Positions 58,188 to 64,000 of a DNA stretch of 64,000 nt are shown one piece after another. The notes beneath the pieces were generated by a model. The model searched no databases. It was not told where the DNA came from and worked only from the letters and a program-made list of their open reading frames with translations. Position 1 is the first letter of the stretch, and each line of letters begins with the position of its first letter. Origin of the DNA: an uncultured Alphaproteobacteria bacterium (GTDB lineage: Bacteria; Pseudomonadota; Alphaproteobacteria; Rs-D84). The stretch spans positions 29,014-93,013 of the forward strand of contig CALXLL010000001.1 of assembly GCA_944389185.1 (NCBI GenBank), written 5' to 3'. Made by a program: the position numbers and the translations under genes.

Positions 58188-58802
58188 ATGAAAAAAATAG
58201 TTGTATCAGCTTTAGCTTTGGTAGTTGCTTGCCCAGCTTTTGCAGGTAATGGAACGAAACATGAAAAACCAACTGTATGGAATATGTGGAACTTGGATAC
58301 TTATATGTCAGTAGGTATCGGTGCTAGTTATATTAACTTAAATTATAATTATGCTGATACCAAAGAAAGCTTGACAGATATGATTTATCAAGGTCACGTG
58401 GCTTTCGGTGCAGAGGTTAATAAAACGCTTAGAATGGAATTAGAACTGTCCATGTTCAGCGAATTAAAAGATAATGCCGATTTCGGAGCTGTTAAAGACG
58501 TAGAAGTTAAATCTCAGATGACTAACTTGTTGTTCAATACGTATATGGAATTCGGGCACTTCCATACAATTAGACCTTTCGTAGGTTTGGGTGCTGGTGT
58601 TGCATTTACTGATATTTCACATACTGTTGCAGGTTATGAAGAAGGTAAAAGCTCTACAAAGTTCGCAGCAATGGGCGCCTTGGGCTTGACTTTTGATATG
58701 CAAAGATACGCAATTGATGTTGCAGCAAGATATAATTATGTAGACGTTCAGTCCGGTTTACATGATTTCGGCGGTGATATCGGTATCAGATTTATGTTCT
58801 AA
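58188..58802 (+). CDS. OmpA/opacity-type outer-membrane beta-barrel
   Basis: 204 residues. The signal peptide ends CPAFAG (about 1-20). The mature part looks like an eight-strand barrel: DTYMSVGIGASYINLNYNY, TLRMELELSMFSEL, TIRPFVGLGAGVAFTDISH and the C-terminal DIGIRFMF with final Phe. This is the pattern of opacity or 25-kDa surface proteins of alphaproteobacteria. It is probably highly expressed, to judge from AAAAGGAGAAG before the ATG. Confidence 0.82.
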   Translation: MKKIVVSALALVVACPAFAGNGTKHEKPTVWNMWNLDTYMSVGIGASYINLNYNYADTKESLTDMIYQGHVAFGAEVNKTLRMELELSMFSELKDNADFGAVKDVEVKSQMTNLLFNTYMEFGHFHTIRPFVGLGAGVAFTDISHTVAGYEEGKSSTKFAAMGALGLTFDMQRYAIDVAARYNYVDVQSGLHDFGGDIGIRFMF

Positions 58803-58810
58803 ATATTATT

Positions 58811-58837
58811 TATATCCCATCTTTACGATGGGATATA
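58811..58837 (+). terminator. Hairpin between barrel and lipoprotein genes
   Basis: Perfect 10-bp stem TATATCCCAT / ATGGGATATA with loop CTTTACG. It lacks a clear U-tract, so it may stabilise the upstream mRNA rather than terminate. Confidence 0.5.
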
Positions 58838-58872
58838 TCACTTGATTTTATGCTTGTTTGAAGGAGATAAAT

Positions 58873-59412
58873 ATGAAAAAAATATTTAAAAAATCATTAA
58901 TGTTAGCCTCTTTGTTCGGTATAGCTTTTGCTTTATCTGGCTGTATGTCAGGGCCAAAACATCATAAGCAACAACCTGGTTGGCAACAGCAAAATACAGA
59001 AACGTTCGTTTTCGTGGAAACTGTAGAGGAAATGGACGTTAATAAAGTAATGGCAAAAATGTATACTCACAGCTCTAAGGGCGGCGACGTAGAAATGGGA
59101 ACTGTATCGTTTACGCCAGCAAAAGGTGGTTTAAAGATGACAGTTAATTTATCCGATTTAAGACCAAACGTTATGTATAACGTTAAAGTTTATAAGTGCA
59201 ATAAATGCAAAAACGGTATGTGCTGTGATAAACCATGTGCGGCTAATTCTCAGTTACCTATGATCGGCGTTCAATCAAATCAACCGTTACAGACATCTTA
59301 TATGATTGAAGGAGTTTCTTTGAATCAGCTAATGAATTCTAAAATATATCTAGAACGTGACGGTGGTTATAAAGCTGCTTGGGGAATGTTGAAACCAGAT
59401 ATGACGATGTAA
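58873..59412 (+). CDS. Lipoprotein of unknown function, weakly SodC-like
   Basis: 179 residues from ATG 58873 with AAGGAGAT upstream. Lipobox ALSGC. GTVSFTPAKGGLKMTVNLSDLRPNVMYNVKVYKC has the rhythm of the Cu/Zn-superoxide dismutase strand GTVTFT ... GLxxxxxLxGLxPGxHGFHVH, but the metal-binding His are absent. A Cys-rich loop CNKCKNGMCCDKPC takes their place and might bind a metal or form disulfides. The SodC relation is a hypothesis. It is followed by a strong terminator. Confidence 0.6.
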   Translation: MKKIFKKSLMLASLFGIAFALSGCMSGPKHHKQQPGWQQQNTETFVFVETVEEMDVNKVMAKMYTHSSKGGDVEMGTVSFTPAKGGLKMTVNLSDLRPNVMYNVKVYKCNKCKNGMCCDKPCAANSQLPMIGVQSNQPLQTSYMIEGVSLNQLMNSKIYLERDGGYKAAWGMLKPDMTM

Positions 59413-59434
59413 TTATATTTGTATAGGTGTCTTT

Positions 59435-59465
59435 AATAAGTCCCAAAAGGGACTTATTTTTTTAT
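59435..59465 (+). terminator. Intrinsic terminator after the lipoprotein gene
   Basis: Perfect 10-bp stem AATAAGTCCC-AAAA-GGGACTTATT followed by T-rich sequence. Confidence 0.93.
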
Positions 59466-59514
59466 GTTTTTGCTTTAAGAAAAAAATCCTATGTGCTATT
59501 CTCTTGTTTCAGAT

Positions 59515-61080
59515 ATGAGAGTATTATTCTTACTTTTAATTTATATATTCTTTTACACGTTTTCAAAAGACGTGCAAGCAAAAGATTTTTATTTTGATGC
59601 AGCAGGGGCTTATTTGTCTTTGAAAGAAAATTCAGTCATAGAAAAAGGTGTTGAAGTTTCTTATGATACTATAAATATTTCCAGAACTATTTTATTAGAA
59701 AATTACGGTAAGTTAACTGGTGATATCTTCATTGAAAGCGGAAATGATTTCTTTGTTAAAAATAACGGTGATATACAAGCTAATTTTTATTTGGGTGAAA
59801 ACGCTGATATAATTCAAGTTATTAATGAAGATAAAGATATTACAAACATTGAATTTAGCCATGCTTTTAAAGTGCTGGTTCAAAATGCAGAAAATATAAA
59901 GTTTAACAGTATTTTATCTTTGGGCGCCGATAAAATCATAATAGAAGATTCTAAGTTAATTATAGGAAACGATTTAAAAACTGGTTTCGCAAGATTGTCT
60001 TTAAATCCCGAAATTGAAATTATTGGTAACATTGATATTTATCTAAAATCAGAAGATTTGTTGCTGGGGCCATTGTTATCAAATGTTGAAATTGGCGATG
60101 GTAACGTAAATATACATGTGGATGGTTCTAATCCTTTATATGCTGTTTCAGCTTATATAAAAGATAATAATTTATATGCAGAACTTGTCCGAGAAACAGA
60201 TTATGAAAAAATATTTAATAATGATACAGGGGTTTTTATAAATAAACTTAGAGATAAAAATCCTGAACATTTATTATTAAAAGCTTTGGATAAAGCCCCC
60301 GATATAGATTCTGTAAATCAAATTATTAACAGGTCTGTTCTGTTTAATCCTGCTGCTTTATTGAAACCCGTTAAAACGTATAATAATTTTAAGTTACTAG
60401 ATTTAAACTTTGATTCTGTCGCAGAATTAGTTTTTAGTCCTGATGTTATAATGTCTGACAGTTTTTATTCTTATGGGTTAAATATTCGTGCCGACTTATT
60501 AAATTATGATAGGTTTAAACTGAGCTTAAATGCTTACGGTTCTTATATTGATTTTACAGATGATATAAACGAATATGCAGCAATAGTTGCAGGTATTAAA
60601 ACAGATATTGTTTTTATACCTGTTGACTATTTGTTCTTTAATTTAACAGCAGGCGGAAGTTTTGCAAAGTTTAATGTTGAGGATATCTTTTATAACGAAA
60701 AAATTATAAATAATCCCGACAGTTTATCTTTATATTCAGCAACTGATTTAGGTATATTCTTAATAAAAAATGATAAGCTGATTATATCGGCATTTTCTGG
60801 TTTTGTAATGAATCACAATGAAATAGTTGATATATCTGATTCTGACTATGATGTAAGACTGGGTGTAAAGTTAGATTTTGCAGATGAAGAAATAGGCAAC
60901 GTGTATTACAAATACAATGTATTATTAATTGCTGAAACAGATGGAAACGTCGGAGCAGGTTTGGGATATTCTTTCTTTTCAAGGTATGATGGCGCCGGTG
61001 CAGGTATAGATATATACACCTTTAAAGATGAATGTGGGTGGAATTATAAATTATCGCTGAATATGAAACTTTCTTTTTGA
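59515..61080 (+). CDS. Small autotransporter-like outer-membrane protein
   Basis: 521 residues from ATG 59515; ATG 59491 eight codons earlier is the alternative, and neither has a good Shine-Dalgarno site. Signal peptide MRVLFLLLIYIFFYTFSKDVQA. Residues about 30-230 form short repeated beta units (NYGKLTGDIFIESGNDFFVKNNGDIQ), as in a small passenger beta-helix. Residues about 285-521 form a barrel-like C-terminal domain with paired strands, ending in LSLNMKLSF. The pattern is that of autotransporters with a very short passenger. Convergent with miaB, seven bases away, with no terminator between. Confidence 0.68.
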   Translation: MRVLFLLLIYIFFYTFSKDVQAKDFYFDAAGAYLSLKENSVIEKGVEVSYDTINISRTILLENYGKLTGDIFIESGNDFFVKNNGDIQANFYLGENADIIQVINEDKDITNIEFSHAFKVLVQNAENIKFNSILSLGADKIIIEDSKLIIGNDLKTGFARLSLNPEIEIIGNIDIYLKSEDLLLGPLLSNVEIGDGNVNIHVDGSNPLYAVSAYIKDNNLYAELVRETDYEKIFNNDTGVFINKLRDKNPEHLLLKALDKAPDIDSVNQIINRSVLFNPAALLKPVKTYNNFKLLDLNFDSVAELVFSPDVIMSDSFYSYGLNIRADLLNYDRFKLSLNAYGSYIDFTDDINEYAAIVAGIKTDIVFIPVDYLFFNLTAGGSFAKFNVEDIFYNEKIINNPDSLSLYSATDLGIFLIKNDKLIISAFSGFVMNHNEIVDISDSDYDVRLGVKLDFADEEIGNVYYKYNVLLIAETDGNVGAGLGYSFFSRYDGAGAGIDIYTFKDECGWNYKLSLNMKLSF

Positions 61081-61087
61081 TTCGGTC

Positions 61088-62392
61088 TTATTTACTAAAA
61101 GTTCCACGAAGAGACGCTTTGTTTGCTTCTGTAATATCAATGCGCGCAAGAATAGGCCAGGTTATTTCTGCCGGCTTATTAACTACGCATTGTTGCATAT
61201 AAGGCGTTCTGTAAATTAAATGTTTACCTGTTTTATCAAGACCTTCGCATAAACATTCCAGCGTTTTACCTATACAACTTTCATTAAATTGACGTTGTAA
61301 TTCATTTAAGTAAGAATCTAATTTCGCAAGACGTTGTTTCTTCATCGCTTCTGGAATCTGGTCTTCCATTAACGCAGCTGCAGTATGCGGGCGCGGCGAA
61401 TACTTAAATGAATAAGAGTTTATATATTTAATTTTTTCTGCGATTTTCATTGTGTCTTCAAAATCATCTTCTGTTTCACCAGGAAACCCGACTATAAAAT
61501 CGCTTGATATTTGTATGTCCGGTCTTGCTGCTTTTAACTTATCAACAATATCTATATATTGATTTAAATCATAAGGACGATTCATCCTTTTTAATACACT
61601 CATAGAACCGCTTTGTATCGGCATGTTTAAGAAAGGCAATAATTTAGGTTCTGTCTTAAACATATTTATTAAATCGTCCGTCATTTCTGTTGGATAACTT
61701 GATGTAAAACGAATTCTTTTAATATTATCTTGTTTTGCAGCTTCTTTTATTAAGTCTGATAATTTATAAACTTTACCGTCAGAATCTATATATTTATAGC
61801 CATTTACGTTTTGACCTAAAAAGCATATTTCAACAGCCCCAGTATTTGCTGCTTGTATGACATCTTTTACAACATCTTTAAATGGTCTGGATAGCTCGCG
61901 GCCGCGCGTATAAGGGACTATGCAATACGTGCAACAATGATTGCAACCTTCTTGAATAGGTATGTATGCCAAAGCAGGGGATTTTTCTACTTGCGGTAAT
62001 TCATCAAACTTTTCCAATCCACCTAAATCTATATTTAATAATTTTGCATCTGGATTTGATAAAATTAAAGGAAGTTTATGATAGCTTTGCGGTCCAAGCA
62101 CAAAGTTTAAATCTGGAATACGTTTAAATGCTGTTTCACCCGCTTCACGTGCTACGCAGCCAATTATGCCAAATAATGCGGTTGGTTTTTTGGATTGTTT
62201 TATTCTTCCCAAAGCAGAAAATACTTTATTTGTGGCTTTTTCTCGAACTGCGCAAGTGTTTAGAATAATTATATCTGCGTCTTGTATTTTATCTGTTTGT
62301 TGCATTCCGTATGATTCCAACATATTTATTATACGTTGGCTATCGTATACGTTCATTTGACAACCAAAAGTTTGAATAAAAAACTTTTTCAT
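61088..62392 (-). CDS. miaB: tRNA-2-methylthio-N6-dimethylallyladenosine synthase MiaB
   Basis: 434 residues. The N-terminal UPF0004 domain has cluster cysteines in FGCQMN, NTCAVREKA and GCVAREAG. The radical-SAM motif is EGCNHCCTYCIVPYTRG (CxxxCxxC), and a TRAM domain ends the protein. It methylthiolates i6A37 of tRNAs, using Fe-S clusters that the suf genes here would help assemble. A 57-residue ORF ends three bases upstream. Confidence 0.97.
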   Translation of the reverse strand: MKKFFIQTFGCQMNVYDSQRIINMLESYGMQQTDKIQDADIIILNTCAVREKATNKVFSALGRIKQSKKPTALFGIIGCVAREAGETAFKRIPDLNFVLGPQSYHKLPLILSNPDAKLLNIDLGGLEKFDELPQVEKSPALAYIPIQEGCNHCCTYCIVPYTRGRELSRPFKDVVKDVIQAANTGAVEICFLGQNVNGYKYIDSDGKVYKLSDLIKEAAKQDNIKRIRFTSSYPTEMTDDLINMFKTEPKLLPFLNMPIQSGSMSVLKRMNRPYDLNQYIDIVDKLKAARPDIQISSDFIVGFPGETEDDFEDTMKIAEKIKYINSYSFKYSPRPHTAAALMEDQIPEAMKKQRLAKLDSYLNELQRQFNESCIGKTLECLCEGLDKTGKHLIYRTPYMQQCVVNKPAEITWPILARIDITEANKASLRGTFSK

Positions 62393-62395
62393 ATT

Positions 62396-62569
62396 TTATC
62401 TTTTTCTACAACTTTTTGCTTTTTTTGCAACGTTTATTTTTGTTTGAACTTCTTTTGCGTAAATTGCCTTTTTATTATCATATCTGTTTATAATCGATTC
62501 GTCTGGAACGTCTACCCAAATATATTCAGAACCTGTTATGATATTGTAATTTAATTTTAATATTTTCAT
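62396..62569 (-). CDS. Small hypothetical protein (57 residues) between gatB and miaB
   Basis: Short ORF: ATG at 62569 with AAAGGGAT five bases upstream, stop at 62396, three bases before the miaB start. The sequence opens MKILKLNYNIITGSEYIWVDVPD and ends in a Lys-rich tail; no membrane segment, no known motif. Position and ribosome-binding site support a translated gene in the gatB-miaB transcript. Confidence 0.62.
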   Translation of the reverse strand: MKILKLNYNIITGSEYIWVDVPDESIINRYDNKKAIYAKEVQTKINVAKKAKSCRKR

Positions 62570-62579
62570 GTTATCCCTT

Positions 62580-64000
62580 TTAAGCTAGTTTTTTGCGTAT
62601 CATTTCATTTACAACAGCAGGATTTGCTTTTCCAGAAGTGGCTTTCATTACACCACCCACAAAGAATCCCAGTAAGCCTGTTTTTCCAGATTTATATTGT
62701 TCTACTTGTGATGGGTTGGCAGCAATGATTTCATCTACGGCTTTTTCTATGGCGCCTGTATCTGTAATCTGCTTCATACCGAATCGGTCTGCAATTTCTT
62801 TTGGCGTTCCTTGTTCACCATCAAGCATTTTTATAAAGATTTCTTTTGCTTGTTTTCCGTTGATTTCAGAAGCAGAAATCATATCGACTAATTCTGCTAA
62901 GTTTTCAGGTGTTATAATTCGTGCTGTGCCTTGTTCCGATGCATCCACAGCGTTTTTTATATCCCAATTTTCTGGGTGTGCAAACAATTCGCTTATCATC
63001 CAGTTTGCAATCGGTTTTGCTCGTTCTGTCTTACCGTCAACAGCTGCATCAAACCATTTTGATATATCTGTCGTTTCTGTAAGTCTTGCTGCGTCATATT
63101 CATTTAAGCCCATTTTGATAAATCTTTCACGGGTTGCTGCAGGTAATTCTGGTAAAGTTTTGCGAATTTTTTCAATCGTTTCTTCACTAATTTCCAGTGG
63201 TAATAAATCAGGGTCTGGGAAATAGCGGTAATCTAATGCATCTTCTTTACTGCGCATTACAGATGTAGTTCCTTCGGATTGATTGTATCGCATGGTATCT
63301 TGGGATACTTTGCCACCGTTTTCGTATATTTCTATTTGACGACGGGCTTCATATTCAATAGCGTTCTTTATAAACTTAAAAGACACCATGTTTTTCGTTT
63401 CTGTTCTTGTGCGAAAGTTTTTGTCGCCAACTGGACGAACGGATACGTTTACGTCGGCTCGCATGGAACCTTCTTCCATGTTTGCTTTGGATACACCAAG
63501 TGCACGTGCGATTTCGCGAATTTCTCGTAGATAGCGCTCGGCTTCGTCTGGCGACGTTATGTAAGAATTATTATCTGGATTTTTTGTGTCCAAATAAGTC
63601 ACTATTTCTAATAGCGCGACACCGGTCCTGTTATAATCTGCAAAAGATTTTGTAGGATGAACGTCGTGTTTCAATTTTCCTGCATCTTGTTCTAAGTGTG
63701 CGCGTTCAATTAAAATCTTTTTATGTTGACCGTCGTCGCCAATAATTTCAACCCAACCACGCCCAACAATTGGTGGTTCTTCTGCAGGTTGCGAAATCTG
63801 ATAACCTTGTGGCAAGTCCGGGTAAAAATATTGTTTACGAGCAAATCGACTGCGACGGGATATTTCGGCGTTTAAACCTAAACCCATACGAATCGCTTGT
63901 TCTACGCAATATTCGTTCAAAACTGGCAGCATACCAGGCATGGCAACGTCTACCATAGAAACTTGCGTGTTCGGTGAAACGCTGGGGTTATAGTCTGCAG
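62580..64000 (-). CDS. gatB: Aspartyl/glutamyl-tRNA(Asn/Gln) amidotransferase subunit B, 5' end outside window
   Basis: The frame stays open to the window edge (ADYNPSVSPNTQVS precedes the first internal Met), so about 473 residues are visible. Typical GatB motifs: MPGMLPVLNEYCVEQAIRMGLGLN, KSFADYNRTGVALLEIVT, RADVNVSVRP, EYEARRQIEIYENGG and DYRYFPDPDLLPLEIS, then a YqeY-like tail domain. GatCAB converts mischarged Glu-tRNA-Gln and Asp-tRNA-Asn, consistent with dual-specific GluRS at 41893. Confidence 0.97.
   Translation of the reverse strand, partial: ADYNPSVSPNTQVSMVDVAMPGMLPVLNEYCVEQAIRMGLGLNAEISRRSRFARKQYFYPDLPQGYQISQPAEEPPIVGRGWVEIIGDDGQHKKILIERAHLEQDAGKLKHDVHPTKSFADYNRTGVALLEIVTYLDTKNPDNNSYITSPDEAERYLREIREIARALGVSKANMEEGSMRADVNVSVRPVGDKNFRTRTETKNMVSFKFIKNAIEYEARRQIEIYENGGKVSQDTMRYNQSEGTTSVMRSKEDALDYRYFPDPDLLPLEISEETIEKIRKTLPELPAATRERFIKMGLNEYDAARLTETTDISKWFDAAVDGKTERAKPIANWMISELFAHPENWDIKNAVDASEQGTARIITPENLAELVDMISASEINGKQAKEIFIKMLDGEQGTPKEIADRFGMKQITDTGAIEKAVDEIIAANPSQVEQYKSGKTGLLGFFVGGVMKATSGKANPAVVNEMIRKKLA

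Noticed and set aside
62593..63225. 210-codon open frame antisense to gatB
   Set aside because: GatB is fully conserved on the other strand; this frame is a codon-usage shadow without start signals.
1..64000. CRISPR array, insertion sequence, prophage or rRNA genes
   Set aside because: I found no regularly spaced repeats, transposase motifs, phage structural genes or rRNA sequence; the lysozyme-like gene at 34185 stands without phage neighbours.

Overview
The window is a gene-dense, AT-rich stretch of a bacterial chromosome. Gene content and family flavour point to an alphaproteobacterium: MucR/Ros-type regulator, RHH_4 protein, MltA beside SecB, short GatB and MnmE types, a DksA without zinc cysteines, and a J-domain protein of alphaproteobacterial style. 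Low GC, minimal intergenic space and many small autotransporter or porin-like surface proteins suggest a host-associated, uncultured lineage. That lineage assignment is inference; no rRNA gene is present to test it.

Layout. 1-5205: end of an acyl-CoA synthetase, then mnmE, ruvA, ruvC, a dciA-like gene and mltA on the minus strand, with yebC inverted between ruvA and ruvC. 5270-8114: secB, an MFS transporter and recA. 8129-13208: a surface-polysaccharide block (GT32-like, GT2, Stealth, a shrunken GT2, a GT2_4-type enzyme and an RgpF-like protein) wedged between recA and typA. 13198-20644: typA, an orphan gene, serS with a serine-rich leader peptide, trxB, a J-domain protein, xerD, a 42-residue membrane protein and lptG. 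20747-30314: greA, mutL, yajC-secD-secF, a catalytically dead S41 protease homologue, a PAP2 phosphatase and ftsK. 30397-33745: two outer-membrane barrels and rarA. 33826-37930: a zinc-ligand-less MucR, a membrane protein with a lysozyme-like domain and TPRs, and a ybeY-lnt gene fusion. 37869-39908: a four-gene minus-strand operon of largely unknown function. 39952-47443: an unknown gene, trmB, a GNAT, gltX, a hemolysin III homologue, thrS with a threonine-rich leader peptide, a 47-residue lipoprotein, a SPOR protein and tatA. 47539-57865: dksA, trxA, sufS-sufT-sufE, ftsL-ftsI, recJ, nrnA, lolA, tatB-tatC and an NlpD-like amidase activator. 57907-64000: tRNA-Lys(CTT), an outer-membrane barrel, a lipoprotein, a small autotransporter, miaB, a 57-residue ORF and the 3' part of gatB.

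How it works together. Most genes serve translation and its quality control (serS, thrS, gltX, gatB, mnmE, miaB, trmB, ybeY, typA), envelope biogenesis (Sec, Tat, lolA, lnt, lptG, ftsI, mltA, NlpD-like) and recombination or repair (ruvA, ruvC, recA, xerD, mutL, recJ, rarA).

The most interesting signal is a matched pair of regulatory leaders. serS and thrS are each preceded by a sigma70-like promoter with a 17-nt spacer. In each case a 17- or 19-codon ORF starts only a few bases after the expected transcription start. Each ORF carries a run of codons for the cognate amino acid (three Ser; four Thr in five codons). The last cognate codon forms the 5' foot of a CCCC-loop-GGGG hairpin, and the ORF stops just past it. 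This reads as an attenuation system for aminoacyl-tRNA synthetases driven by leaderless leader peptides. Several other genes share an extended -10 box (TRTGnTATAAT), and three of them appear to be transcribed with almost no 5' leader.
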